Shown here one piece after another: positions 22,431 through 35,522 of a stretch of DNA of 64,000 bases (its first letter is position 1; the number at the start of each line of letters is the position of its first letter). The notes under the pieces are model-generated. The model was not told the DNA's origin. It worked only from the letters and a program-made list of their open reading frames with translations, and searched no databases. The position numbers were made by a program, and so were the translations under genes. The DNA is taken from the NCBI GenBank assembly GCA_037576195.1, contig CM075102.1, positions 43,458,745 to 43,522,744 of the forward strand, given 5' to 3'. This stretch comes from Phytoseiulus persimilis. Taxonomy: Eukaryota; Arthropoda; Arachnida; Mesostigmata; Phytoseiidae.

Positions 22431-25400
22431 CAGGGGGTCGGATAGCGTTTAGAATCTGTCTTTGGCGAAGAAAAAGACGTTCGCAACCCTCTTTCTATTC
22501 TTCGGGAGGGAGCGAGAATAAGAAGAAGGGAGACGAACGGCAAATCGTTCGATGATGAGGATCCGCTCCGTGAACTGAATAGCGTTTTGTTTTTTTCTCC
22601 GAAAATTATTAAATAACAGCTTATTGAGCTGAGTTCCACTCCGGACGCGTCCTCGTTCGAAATTCCTCAAGCGCTCCCCTGTCCGCGGTTTCGTTCGGAT
22701 CAAGCAAAGCTGCGCATCCTCCCGGCTGTACTGGCTGTACATTCAACGCCATTTGCCACTGAGTCCTTTGTTTGGAGGATGCGGCGGTAGTGACGACGAC
22801 TTCGCGTTGTTGACTCGACGTTCGCAAGAGCTCGGCTTCCTCGGCGGGTGAGTCTTCCGCGTGCGAGCCACATTTCCTCGAGCTCCGCTCCTCTAATTCC
22901 TCTGAGAAATCGTGCAGAGATACCTGACAGCGATTCTCGTTGAGCACGTCCATCCTTTTGAGCAATCAGCTGAGAACTGTCCTGGTATTCATTCGCTCGT
23001 CTTGTTTTCATATTTCTCACTCGTCGCGGTGCTCGTCGTCGCCGCTGTTTAGCGTAAGTGGGGACCTGGCTCTCAATGGCGGTGGCCAACCGTAAACTCA
23101 AGCCAGCTGCGCTCGCTCGCAGCCTCGAGCAGACACTGGCGGACAGATTCAAATAAAGATAGAATAACAACCTGCTCGGACGTTTTCACCCAACAAACTT
23201 AACTGCCAATGGCTAAATTGCGTAGTCCTCTGACGCCAACAACGCTTCGACAAACGAAGCCGGACGCCGCACTCGAATGCGAAGTGGAAGCGGCGCAAAA
23301 ATTTCAGTCTCCATTGTTACTCGAGCGCGGAACCATATCATCCGTGACCTGCACGACGATCGGACTCTGTGCACTGCGGAATCGATCTCCGCTCGGTGCG
23401 CACTTCTCGCAAGGCTCCAACTCGCCCAGGCTGGTCTCGACCCGTCAGCCGACGACCCCGTTCTCAACTCGGTTTTGAGACGTTCTTGCCACTTTTTCCT
23501 CATATTGAGTTTTGTATGAAAGGAATTCGAGATCAAGCTCCGTCCCCACCAACACCCTCGCTCGCTGTCCGTCCGACTGGCTCCTGCAGTCCACCGGCGA
23601 CTGTTCCTACAGCTGCCAACTCCACAAAGCCTACGTGCGGGAGCCTCCACTGGGCTGAATGGTCACTCACTCGGTCGCAAAAGGCGACAGATTCGGCTCG
23701 GAGCCGAGCACTCGGAGCCCTTTAGCCGTATGAATTCCTGACCGGCTGAGCGGCGGCGCCGAGTTTGGCGAGAAGTTTACAGTTTCGATTCGAGGCTTCC
23801 GATTTCCGAAAGTGAAACTGTCGGGCTTTGGGAAACACACGAGAACCGCTCTGGCTCGAGGAGGAGCTACGACGCAAAGTCGAAGGACCCGCTCTCTGAG
23901 ATGGGAAAGTTCTGCAGATATCGGACACAAAACGGCGAAAACTATGGAGCTCTGATCTCACTTTTTTTGTGAATTGTTCCTTTCCAATTCCTATTGCACC
24001 TCTATCGCGGCAACTTCCCCCTCGTCCGACTCCGAGTAGCAAGAAATACAGTCGAGATGACTCGACGTCACTTTGAAGTTTCCGACTGGGAGCCGGCTAT
24101 GACTGCGTCAGGAAAAAATGTTCCGCGCCCCCGCTCGATGGCAGCAGCGGCGGTGTCATTCAATTCCGTGGCCCGCTCGTCAAAAGTTAACGCACGAGCC
24201 GACGAGGAAAGATGAAAACCGTCCGAAACGACCGCGAGCTTTTCTCCGTCTTCGACGCGTTCAGGAGTTCTCGCCAACGATTCGGTGGCGTTCCCGCTCG
24301 ATCCATCCATGGATTCCCGGATCCTCGCCCCCCTACCCCCGCCCAGAAATGTACCTTGGGAACGCGGCTCGTAAACTTCGACGACGGAGACAATATTGCT
24401 GCGGTGCGTTTTCGCGCGCCTTTCTAAAAGCCTGTCCCACCAGTTAGCAGAAATCCCTCCGAGCAGATGAAGTTTCGTGCCCACTGTTGAGGATCGATTT
24501 CGACGCCATCGTCGACGGTCGCTCGATGTGGGGAACGCGTCGGAGAGTCCAACAGTTACTGGCGCCGCCATTGGTTGCGCGCGCCGGATGCAAAACGAGA
24601 AAACCGCAGTCGGACGGGATCGCGAACGAGAGAGATCATCGAGGGCGTTTTTCAATCATCGGAAGCAGTTCGCGTGCCCGTTCGTCCGCCCAACCTTCCT
24701 CTGTTGTTATCGGCGTTCTTTGCCGTTGACTTTGTTGCTGGTTTGGGGACGCTTCGACGAAAGCTAGGCTCGGGGTCAAGGTCGCTACCTTGCAACCTCA
24801 GCGTCAGCCGCGCGCTTCGGTATTCGCGGAGCTTCGGATCCGAAGGCAGGATGTTTCCGAAAATGATGAGGAGGAGGGAGCACGTCAATAAGTCACAGAA
24901 CCCCGAGTAGACCCTGTTCCATGGTACTCGGAAGGATGATGATGCAGTTCTCCTGTCGTACCGTCCCGCGTGGTTGTTTACCCGGTAGGTCCGACCGACC
25001 AGTTGCAGATCCTCTCTCTTGTTTGCTCGACAGCATCTATCCAGTCGGCATGGCTGTTAATCTTGGCCAGGGGTCTTTCTCCGCTGGATCATTAGACGCA
25101 CCGGTAGGACACTGGGCCGTGTATCCTCTTTCTCCTCCTTCGCCACTGGGGTTTGACTGGTTTCTCGGTCGGTGGGTAGCTAGGTCAGTTCCTCGGCCGG
25201 CGTTCGTTTGCTTCGGGCTAATTGCCCTGGCAGACCAGCCCCGCGGACGCGCAACCGAGGTTTTTCCATGGCAGATCTTTACCTGTTCGCCGTCCGTTCG
25301 ACTGAGAGCACCGAACGGACCGTTCTTCCCCGAGCCGCGAGAGGACATTATGATTATTACAACGCGATGCCAACGAGCTCCTCCCTGCCGTTGTACCTCT

Positions 25401-27850
25401 CCATCTACGCCTCTACACCATGCCGTCGAACAGCGACGCAACCGACGCGGACTACTAGGTAGAGTCTCGTTCCGGCTCAGATCCTGGAGTTCGGGCTGTT
25501 CCCATCCGCGGAAGAGACCGAGGGACCCGAGCCGACGGAGATTATGCTTTTTCTCGCGAACGTACATCGTTGCTTCGGAGCGACCGACGTCGATTCCCCG
25601 AGCACTGTTTCCTGGAGCTCGGTTCTGTTTATGAGTCCGGAACGCCGATTCGAGAAATTCCAGAGCTCGGGGTTTGTGATCGACCGCTCTCCGAGGAGAT
25701 CACCGACGACACCGTGGCCTCGTGGAAGGCTCGGCCTAGGAGCGAGGCTCGCTGCCGACCGAGCCGAACGTGAGAGCAATTACATTTTGAAAATGGTTCC
25801 CCAGCTTTTTATCAGCGGACCGCGCTAACGGCATGCCCTCGACGTAACATTCTGTTGTTTCCCGCTTCGGCGCCCACTTCCTCAATGCCGGAGCTCTGTG
25901 ACACCCACGGCAGCTGTTCAGTGAGGAACATTGAGGTTGGCAAAATCTCGAGCGGTGGACTCGAAATCGCGGGAGACGATCCGCTAGAGATTCGGACTCC
26001 GTCCCGATGTCATCGAGCGGCGTGCCACGGAACCCGACAGGGTTCGATGACGAGCTGACCCGCGATTTGCTGGAGGGCCATGACGGACGATATGAACCCT
26101 CGTACATCTACGGGGCCGCACGGCTCCGAAAAGTTTCAACCTGGCGTCGTGGTCGACCGACTGGCAAACTCATTTTGATGTGGCGCCATGCTCAACCATA
26201 CTGGACGTAATCGAGAGGAGCTCATTCTGCCGGAAGGGCCCAAGTGACCTTGTCAAGGCCGTGTCCAAACAGTTCACTCGGCTTCATCGTGATGACGGGG
26301 CGTAACGCGCAAACCAAACTTTTTATCCTCCAATTCCGAACGTCCGACTAACAATCTGTCACCGATTCGTCTCCGATCCCCTCGCTCCGCATTTATACCA
26401 GCCGGGATACTGCACGTCCAAAACGTTCTCGACAGGATACAAGCCCTCGGCGATTCCCAGCGGCTTCTCGGGGCGTCTTCCGAGAAACCGCTCGCTCATG
26501 GACGGGAGAGACCGAATTTTATCGGAACGGGATCCGCGTCAGAGACGTCAAGCGCGCCCCCAGACAGAGGTCCTGCAGTCGTCTCGAACACTTCTGTCGG
26601 GATCCGCAGCGCCCGACCACTTGTGTCAGCGCGCCGGCTGGGAGAAGAATTCAAAAAATGAAGACGAGCAAAAAGGCTGAGGCCACGAGAAAAACTCGGC
26701 ACTCAGCATAAAGTTCTAACCGATCTATCATACCATCCCGAAAGTACGAAGCCTGTCCGTCGGGAGAACCGAACAGAGCGGCAGGGGAGGGGGCAGTGAG
26801 GGGAGGGGAAGGGGTCGGGGAAACTCTCCCGAACTCACTCCAAGGAGCGTTCAGAGACTTGGGGGATTCGAGGACTTGCATTCACGGCTCTTGGCCGAGA
26901 ACTTGGGGATCTGTTGTGAGACTGACAAGAGGAGCCGGGGGAAGCCGGAGGGAGCTCGAAACTACGAAGGCGACTCAAAGAGAGCCTGGGAACTTTCAGA
27001 GAGCCTCGAATGACGTCAGGCGGGCAGGCGGAGAGAAGAACCGGAGCGGAGGAGCAGAAAAACTGTAGCAACGAAAGAATAGTTCTGCTCAGAATATCAG
27101 AAGGAGAAGAAATTCCGCATCTGGTGTGGCTGCCCGCCGCCACCGGCAAGAAAGTAGTCAGGATGGGAGGGAACGAAAAGATTGTCAGGCATCCTGCTCC
27201 ACGAGGCCGACGGATAAAAGGCACTCGGAACGATTTTGGTAGCCCATCGAATCGTCGGCAAGGAGAAGCAAAAAAGCGTTTTTCTGTTCCGCCGAGCTGC
27301 CACTCTCCGTCCGTGCTTTCTCGTCATCGTTGCCCGAAGCATCCAACGCACAGCCCTATTTAGAGCGATGACTCTGCTTTCCGCCCTTGCGTTCCGAATG
27401 CCGACCTTCACGAGGAAGGGCGCAGCGTTCTCGTTGAAAGTCTGTGGACACGGAATTTCACTCTCGAAACTTCGCTGCGGCCGTTCCATCTCAGCAGAAG
27501 CCGTTAGGACTTCTCACCGGGTGGGCCTCGGGCTCGCAACAGCTTAGGTCAGTGAAGAGCTTGAGCGTCGTTGGAAGATCCCACGCTGAGTGAGCTGGAG
27601 GAGCCGGAAGCGGATGGATCTTCCAAAAAGCGCGATCTGTTTAAACTGTGGAGACGGAGGGAAAGAGAGACGACGAGCAAGAGAGCTACATACACGCGCA
27701 GAGAGTGCAACGGAATCAGTGGACTTCGCCAAATCGGCAGCCGCTAATAAAGGAGATAATTAAAGCTTGATGAATATTTGAACAGATTTTTATATCAACT
27801 CCTCCGACCCCCGGCTCACTCTGTCTGAGCTCGAGCCTCGTCGAATGGGC

Positions 27851-27880
27851 AAGCGAGGAGGCGGGCGGGCGAGCGAGCGA
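27851..27880 (+). repeat. GCGGGC/GAGC-rich short tandem tract
   Basis: GGCGGGCGGGCGAGCGAGCGA consists of overlapping GGGC and GAGC units, imperfectly tandem, in non-coding sequence. Confidence 0.6.
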
Positions 27881-28043
27881 ACTCGGGCAGGGCCAACGAG
27901 TGCGTAAGCAAGCCCGAGTTCAAACTCGATTGATTCGCCGTTCGCGTGCCTCAGTAAAAAAAGCAACGGTGAACCTCTGCTGTCTCTTCGCTACAGACTC
28001 CCATGGAGCGCCCTCTCAGCTCGTCCACTTCCCGTTTCTTCCG

Positions 28044-28054
28044 CCCCCCCCCCC
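28044..28054 (+). repeat. C-run (11 bp)
   Basis: Eleven consecutive C within a wider pyrimidine-rich stretch (28020-28065). On the minus strand it is a G-tract. Confidence 0.7.
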
Positions 28055-28680
28055 TCCTTCCCCTCATGTTGACACTGCGGTACGTTTGGGCAGCGTTCAC
28101 TCACCCAAGAGCACAGACCGAGGTTTATGACGTTTTAGGGTGAAGTCCCTGGGTGAGGGATGTGGAGCCGAATCGAGAGTCCGAATCCGCGTTGGGGCGA
28201 CAGACCGAAGTTCCTGTAAAATTTGTGGAAGTAGAAAGAGTGACCGCACAACAACAACGGGGCCAGCCAGAGGCATCGGTGGAGGCTCGGCCTCGCCCTA
28301 AAACGCGCATTGATTGCATTGATTTTGATTACGCGATTTCAGCCACGCCTCACCATACAGCCCCGCACACGGGAGGCAAGCCATCCAGGGTGCTAGACAG
28401 GCGAGCTCGGGCTCAAACCTCCAACGTAATCAAGACCGCTGGACTGGCGAGCAAAAGAGCGACTCGCCGCGCTGTGGCTTCGTGTGGCGCGCGTTCGATG
28501 CCCGAGGCGACGTGTGGTCACGGCATAATTCGATTAAAAGCTCCCACTATTAGCTAGACTTAGCTAGCAACAGCAAAGTGGACGCGGCTCTGGACTCGAC
28601 ACGACGATTTGATTCAACAAAAGACTCGAACGTAGGCGAACGGGCATTATTTTCGTGAATCAGCGCGACTGTTGCTAGCA

Positions 28681-28694
28681 AGCGAGCGAGCGAG
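28681..28694 (+). repeat. (AGCG)n microsatellite
   Basis: About three and a half AGCG/GAGC units, non-coding. Confidence 0.65.
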
Positions 28695-29758
28695 AAAGCT
28701 GCCTGGCTGCTGCTGTAACAACAACAAAGCCGTCCCGAACAGTTCGAGTGAAAGCTTCGGATCGCTTTGTAGAGTGACGACTCCGAACAACGAACGGTTT
28801 TTCAAATGCTGATGAGCGGGACGAGCGTAGGGGGATCGTGGTCGAGTGCCTACCTCGATCGTCACCCAATCCGAATGATTACATACGTTGCGCATCTCTA
28901 TGTGAGGGTAGCTGCGCAGACAAGTCACGTCTATCTACCACCGGTCCGGCAGTGGGGTTGCCTAAATTCTTAGGATCTCGAGTTCGTAAATCGTTGGAAA
29001 AACTTCAAGTTACCTCCGTGAGGAGCTCCAATCACTTCACGAGGCGATCCCGCGACGAGTAATCGTCAGACTGTAAACACTCGACGATGAGTTCCTTCAC
29101 ACGTCACAGATATCGGTTCGTATTACGGAAGAGCCCACAAGTCTATAACTCCCGCCTGACGCGGAATGTCGAACTGGCTCTCGGCCGCAATCCTACTCTC
29201 CCACTCGCGGATTTTCGCGTGTTTCCAGAACTGATTCAGACGAGCTGAGAGAATGCGAGAAGAGGAGGAATTAACAGTTGCTCCATTGTTGCTCCCTATA
29301 CCACGATCGGCTGTTTCGTTCCTCGGTCCGAATCGAATGTTACAACGGGGTCGATTTCTCCGAATCAGCTCCGTGTTCGCACTGGAAGCACTCCTGAAAA
29401 CTCAAAATTTACTAATTCCTATCGATGTACCGGCGGATCTCCGGTAGCTGTGATCTTGCGGATCCTGCGGTTCAACTTCATCATTACGACTCGAGGCGTC
29501 GACCATTGCAGTTTGGTGCTGGCACCACTAGTACACCGAGGGGAAATGGGTGAACGCATTGGGTTCCAGAGGGCGTGCTGGGCCAACGGATCCGGGGTGC
29601 AAGCGAGCGAGAGCGCGCGGGTTGTTCAAGCGCACCCGACGTGGACGGATCACTTCCTGAAAAGTTGAAGAGGAAGGAAACGAAGGCCTCCTTTTTGGTT
29701 CGCCAACCGACCAGGCCCTATTATGCAGCATCGGATCGCCGCATTCAATCCGTTGGTT

Positions 29759-29783
29759 GCCCGCCCGCCCGTCCGCCCGCTCG
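29759..29783 (+). repeat. (CCCG)n imperfect tract
   Basis: CCGCCCGCCCGTCCGCCCGC-type imperfect repeat followed by CTCGCT. Confidence 0.6.
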
Positions 29784-30604
29784 CTACGACTAGATAGACA
29801 GGCACGTGATCGCTTAACAGCTGAATGGACCAAAGAAAAGGAAGTGGCGACTGGCTGGATCGAGCCTGTTATATCGACAGCGAGCGGTCTCGCTCCGAGG
29901 CACCGGAGGCAAGCAGCGTTGGGGGATTTGAAATTTCTCCACGGTCCTTGTTCCCAGCGGGTAGATCTCTCGGGAGACGCCGTCTTCCTATTCTCTCTCC
30001 TCTCGCTGAAGCCTTTGAATTATTCGGTCCTCCACTCAACCTCTTTGCCTGTCGACCTTCTCCAGACCCCTACCGTCGTTTCAGAGCTCTCGTGTTCCCG
30101 TGTCAAGTCGGCGACTTCCAGCGATGGTCTGCGAGTTTCTCCAGAGAGTTTTTGACCCCACCTACCCAGCTCGTGGACGCCACTCGCTCTCAGTAGCGAG
30201 AGTTCCTGTCGGTGGCTTGTCTTGGGCACTGCGGTTATCTATTTTCCGATTCACTACAACCTCCGCTTCGCCATACATTCGTTCATTCAGGAATACATTC
30301 CGGATCGGTAGATTTTTTTGGAGCCGACCCGATCGTCCTGAACCGAGACTTGGCGTCTCCTTGACGTCGGATCCGCCGTGGTGTACTCGCTATTCAGGTC
30401 GACTTCGGTTTGATTCGATCGGCGATCAGCTGTTGCCAGTTCTCGATTGGCTGCCATTAGAGGCCGAACAGGTTTGAGATCAGCTCCCATTGTCGTCGGA
30501 AACCACGATCCGAGAGGAATATCTTGCGAAAAAGGAGCGGAGCCAAAGTATCAACAATTGAGAGAATCGATGGAAGCCATGTTCGATACCACTTCCCTCC
30601 ATGA

Positions 30605-30670
30605 CGAGAGAGAGAGAGAAAAATCGAGAGACAGAAAGAGGGGGGAGGGGGGGGTCAGGGAGAGAGAAGA
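30605..30670 (+). repeat. Purine tract with GA microsatellite and G-runs
   Basis: About 65 bp almost entirely purine on the plus strand: five or six GA dinucleotides, then GAGGGGGGAGGGGGGGG. It could form triplex or quadruplex structure. Nothing coding overlaps it. Confidence 0.7.
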
Positions 30671-32212
30671 CGACAGAACACGAGGCAAACGGAGCCGGAC
30701 AAGATAGATTTTGATAAATTGTGACAAGCAGTTTGAGCTGAACGGGCGGAATGCTTTTGTTCTGATGGTTACTTGATTGTACGTTGCGCTTGCTTGTCGG
30801 AGTGAGAAGGGAAAAGATTGAGTTTCTTGTGGGAGAGGCTCTCCCTGTCTTCTCCCTGCTCATTGCCAGCCGGACGGCCTCGAGCGGAGCGGAGTCGCGC
30901 CCGAAGCATGCCGGGCAGTCCAGGCCGAACCAAGCCCGGCCCGAACCGCGGGGGCTCGCTGTTGTGTTACGAGTAATTTATGAAGCAAAGGACACGACCT
31001 ATTTCTTGCTCCGCTTCTTGCCTTCGCTGATGTTTCCACCAATAAGGCAGGCAAGTTGTTCGGTCGGACCCAGGGTAGCAGAAGTGCGGGCAGAATTCCT
31101 CCAATAGGCCAGTCGTTACACGGAAGGTCCCTTGGTTGTTGGTTTCATTGTCCAGACGTTGCCGCATCGTCCACTATCCGGCAGTCCCTACTCGAATTGC
31201 TTTCACGTTGGTCGCATTCCGCGGCACATTTCAGGGCCAACGTAACATGCCGAGCGATGGATCGGATCGTCTCGAATTCTCAAAATCGTTGCAGGGCGAT
31301 GGACGGTGGCTCCGAGTTGGACGTCTGTCGTCGTAGGGACAAGCTCGCCATCGCTCAGCTTGACTCCGGAGTCTGAGAACCTCGGATGGAGTGACTTGAC
31401 TTGACGCGGCAAATCCTCAGAGACCAGGAAAAGGGACATCAGAATACAGCGGACAAGCGGGGAACCAACGAATCTTTCGGGAAAAATTTAGGCGGGTCAA
31501 ACTTTTGAATCCATTGTGTGTGTAGCCGGGTCGGCCAGATCCTTTTTCAGTCTATGGAGGAGAACAGGATGACGATGAAAGGGACACTATCGCTGGCAGA
31601 ACGCGATGGCGTCTCACTTCCCCATCTCGAGTGTAAGCTTCTCCCTTCAGGGAAGGGAGGAAGTTTCGTCCCCTTTCGGAACTCGTGGAGAGCCCAGACG
31701 GAGAATCGAATGGAGGGAACTCTCAAGCCCACACGAGACCTCACCGAGCTTTGCTGATCAGTCATGGCCGGCACTGTGTTGCGGTGTATTCATCAGATAA
31801 CAGGATGTGGGGGACGGATGAGAATCGCTCCACGACGCCAGGTTCTCAGCGCTGTCATGCCTCAACAATGCCGTATCGTTCGTCACATCGAGAAGTTGCC
31901 TCGAAGACAGCTAGATCCAGGCGCTATCCTTCCGCGGGACTCGGTCGATACGCTAACCCAAACGCCGCCCACGCCTTTATCGATGGTCTCGGGGAGGCTC
32001 GAATAGAGGTCGAAGATAGCCGACGATGACTATCAGCGTTGAAGCTCGACCTTGTTCTTTTGCCGCGATCGCTCTACAAGCTCTCGTCGACACCGAATGA
32101 TGTGTAGTCGCAGGTTCTGGCCTCGACTTGTATTTTGACAAGCTCCTCCCGCATCTCCACGACAGATTTCCGCGAGAGATGCGCCGGCGGTATCACACGG
32201 CAATGTGCTCGT

Positions 32213-32234
32213 GTGGTACGAACAATAGTACCAC
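32213..32234. repeat. 7-bp hairpin GTGGTAC/GTACCAC
   Basis: Perfect 7-bp arms around an 8-nt loop; flanking bases pair imperfectly. Confidence 0.5.
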
Positions 32235-32399
32235 GTATGTACTATAACGACGGGTCCGAGGAAAGAAGTGAGCAGCAACATGTTTCATAGGTCGTACACA
32301 GTATGAGCTCTCATTGGGACTTCCACCCGAGTATTCTCCGGGGGAAACTTGAAGCGAGGAGCTGATTCCTCAATTTTTGCCGAAGATCCGATGCTTCAG

Positions 32400-32500
32400 A
32401 GTGAACCGCGGTTCTCGATAACACGAGAGTCACTCCCGAGGCCCTTTGACCTTGATCAAGTTCGTCATCTTCGGAAGCTGCAGTTTGATTGGACCGTTCG
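32400..32500 (+). CDS. Candidate internal exon, unidentified protein
   Basis: The donor TTCG/GTGAGT at 32501 is preceded by a frame open from 32307. A likely acceptor is ATGCTTCAG (AG at 32398-32399), giving phase 0 at the start and two trailing bases. The peptide contains SEPRFSITRESLPRPFDLDQ and ends KLQFDWTV, a natural-looking mix with alternating charged and hydrophobic residues. Extending to an earlier acceptor (CCGAAG, about 32385) would add EDPML-type residues. A long minus-strand frame (32311-32598) covers the same bases, so strand is not certain. No family recognised. The exon is isolated; its partners were not found. Confidence 0.33.
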
Positions 32501-35274
32501 GTGAGTTCAGTTTTGATCCTGCGGAACAGAAGCAGAGATGAGGAGAACCCAAGAATAGACAGATCGCATCGCCCGAATCGACAGAACCCAAATGTCAATA
32601 GTAAGCATTTTGCGTCGTCGGGGACGCAGGCGGAGGGGAAACGCCGGCGGAGAGAATAGAGAGATTTATACAGTGGTGGGAGGGACCGAGAAAGCGGAAG
32701 TGTGGAGCATCGTCTTCGCTTCGAAGCCGAACGAATATTTGTCGAGCCGAATAGACGACGACAAGAGGGGAAAGCTTCAAAATCCCCGGCTTGACATTCC
32801 GTTTATCTCTCGCCTTGCCTCAGTTGCACGGAGCTGAAGACGACAGCGGAAAGCCGTTGGAGTTTTTTGCGATGTGATACCGCCGGCTCCGAACGTGTTG
32901 CGGCGCCGACTGCGGCGTCGACATCAAAACAGAGCCCCAAAACCAAAAACTCGTCCGCATGTGGGAGCCCGACTCCGGGAGAACGCACTTCGAGAGAACC
33001 TGGCTGCGAGTCGGCCAAAACAAACTCACGGCTGATCGCTGATCCTCGCAATTGAATGATTTCCATCCTCGCAATCCTCGTCGTCGGTCCCTGGAGAAGT
33101 CGGACCGAACGAGAGGGGATCGCTTGCAAGGAAGGTCAGACCTCGCAGCCCAGAAATCCGGAGGAAACGATGCGCCGACATCCGAATTATGTTCCCTCGC
33201 ATGTTCCGGCTCTCGGCGTCCAGGACGCTGTCTTGCCAACCCCACCATCAGTGGTGCCTGGAAATGATTTGCATATGAATGCTGAGCTCTTCTATCCGAG
33301 GCACTCCTTCGGCAAAGGCTCTCTTGCTTGAGCTCGGTGTGCGGGTGACTGTTTTCGCGCGTGTATTTTGTGGTGAAGGAACGAGAATTCGAGTCTGCAC
33401 TATGCGTTCGACTGAAATGCCACTTTTCTCTGTCGCAAAGAATGTATGCGCCTCCGTGTGTTATTTGATGCATGGGAGGCGTCGAGAATGTGCGATGACC
33501 ACTGCAGTATACGGAGAGGGTGTACGGAATGATGAGGAATGCGTCTGCCGGTTTCTGGTAGCGCGTGACAGATGGAAAAGTTCGCAGAAATTCGATCGGA
33601 TACAAGCTTTAGCGACACCTGGGTATGCACTTGTTCGTGAGTGCCCGCGAGAGCTCACATCGGGTGGTCAAATAAATGGAATGATATTTTTGACAATTTT
33701 ACCCTCATCATGCTTGTGGGATAGCTTTTAGTTCTCTAGGACCTCCTCCTCCCTCCCTCGATGTTAGATAGAGGGTCCCAAGCGAGGAAGAAAGCCTCGT
33801 AGTTCCGAGAGTCGATCGGACGCCCTGGGACCGATCGTAGATGCTCGTGGATTCCTGAGGATGTTCGAGTCCTCGAAATAATGTGACCCGTTTTATGCAG
33901 GATGCTTGAGCCAAGCCGTCAAGTTGGGCGGATTTTGAGAACATCTATTGTCCAGGAAGATTAGCGCGTCGAGCTGATTCTTCCGGAACGATAGCGTCCG
34001 ATCCGGCCACTCAGGCTTCGTGATTCACAGCTCCAAGCGGCCCCGATCCCGATATTGGAGGAATCAACGAGTGGAGGGCGAGCTCGACGATCGTCCGAGG
34101 ATATGAGGGATGGATCGACAACTACCACGAGAAATCATCCCTCATCAGAGAGCGAGAGAAGTCGAGGAGGATCGCATCGCAGCGGAAAGTCAAGAGAAAG
34201 ACACCTCGACACAGCCTTCTCCACCGCCATCGTCAGCTCCATTCGAAAGCGACGCACAATTGAGAGCGGACGAAGAATGAACGACAGTCAGAGTGGAAAT
34301 CAAAGCGGACAAAAGACAGACGACATTCTGAGCGCGGAAATAGAGCGGTTGGCGGGGGATTGAAAGAGGCTAAAAGCTTTGCAGCTCCGCTTGCAAACCG
34401 TCTTGAGTCTCTATGCTCTCTCTGTCCTCTTAGTCATCCGACACCCCTACTTGAAACGACAGCAACGACGACGACACGGGCTCAGAGGAGCTGCAACATC
34501 AGCAGGACGACGACATGACTTGGAAATTCGCTTTTAAAGCCGATACTTTCGATGTGTATCCCGATCCGAACGCCCGCTAACAGGGGGAGCGCCGAGATGG
34601 ATAAACAAGGGAGAACAAAAATGAACTACCTGACAACAAAGAACAAGCCCGTTCCAATAAACGTCCGGATGTTATTGAGAGATCACTCTCCATGCCCAGC
34701 TCCGCCTACAGCTGAACCCAAACTTCTTGGTGGATGTTCTGAGCAACAGACTCCAGGGAGGTGCACGATGGGAGCTCAGCGGGTGACATCGCCCGGAGGC
34801 AATTATACAATCCCGAGCGAAGCCCGCACGTTCGTTCAGCTGTTTATTCCCACTACATTCCAGACCTTTCTCCGGTCGTCGGCGGAGAACCTGACTTTTC
34901 CAGCAGGCGTTTCGAGTGACTCCTCCGTCTAAAACGTGGGGGAGTTTGTGCGGTTCCAGCGGAACTTCCGTGCTCGGTGAAGCGTGAATAACTCGGGAAC
35001 CGAACAGCGGCACGGTGTGCCCGTCGTTCAGAACGTTGAGATTCAATATCAGTTTCGTAGGCGCCGTTGGCACTGGCTGGTCATTGCTATGCATTGTATG
35101 TTCTCCTGCCGTTTTCTTGGCCGAATATTGCTCACTCCTTCTCCTGGGGCCCCTTCGTGTACCCTGGTCATGCTTGCTATTAGCTCGGGCCTGCAGGCAA
35201 CTCCGCGAGCCTCTGCGAAGGGCTCGCGAGTCCCTCCGTGACGTGCTAGACCTTCATCGAGAGTATTCGCCGCG

Positions 35275-35289
35275 GCTGCTGCTGCTGCT
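35275..35289 (+). repeat. (GCT)5 trinucleotide repeat
   Basis: Five GCT units; read on the minus strand they give an Ala or Ser run in an open frame (35049-35363). That frame is not otherwise supported. Confidence 0.75.
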
Positions 35290-35502
35290 CCTGATATGGA
35301 AAACAAGCTCGATGGACCACTGCGAACATCCAACTCACGGCGTCTTTCACCAGCGCGAGTCACCGAAGAACATCACTTTATCTGCACGACGACGAAGGTC
35401 CTCGAGGGAGCGGATTGTGTGACGGGACATCTGATGTCTTCTTGCATTTTTCTTCGATCACGTCAGTTTCATGAGGTGATCTGCCAATCGACGCCGGACA
35501 AT

Positions 35503-35522
35503 GATTGATTGATCGATCGATC
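35503..35522 (+). repeat. GATT/GATC tetranucleotide repeat
   Basis: Two GATT units followed by three GATC units; the GATC half is self-complementary. Confidence 0.75.

Larger units (their letters stand above)
21070..32300. other. No supported gene; possibly long intron or intergenic
   Basis: The stretch contains many overlapping frames, the longest 24921-25634 (237 codons, plus), but none with paired splice consensus or a recognisable motif. Purine-rich sequence dominates the plus strand at 26640-27090. A small minus-strand exon-like segment (28105-28148, between TCACCCAG and GTGAGT) was noted but is too short to support. Other content is microsatellites, a C-run and a G-rich minisatellite, listed separately. 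Confidence 0.3.

Noticed and set aside
24921-25634. 237-codon plus frame
   Set aside because: Pro/Ser/Arg/Cys-rich throughout, overlapped by a 176-codon minus frame, no splice partners and no recognisable domain.
32820-33605. 261-codon minus frame, longest in the window
   Set aside because: Composition is Ser/Arg/His-rich; length only modestly exceeds chance expectation; plus-strand frames over the same bases look at least as coding.
34055-34363. Arg/Ser-rich splicing-factor-like coding exon
   Set aside because: All three plus frames of this purine-rich block give charged, disordered-looking peptides, so composition alone explains it.
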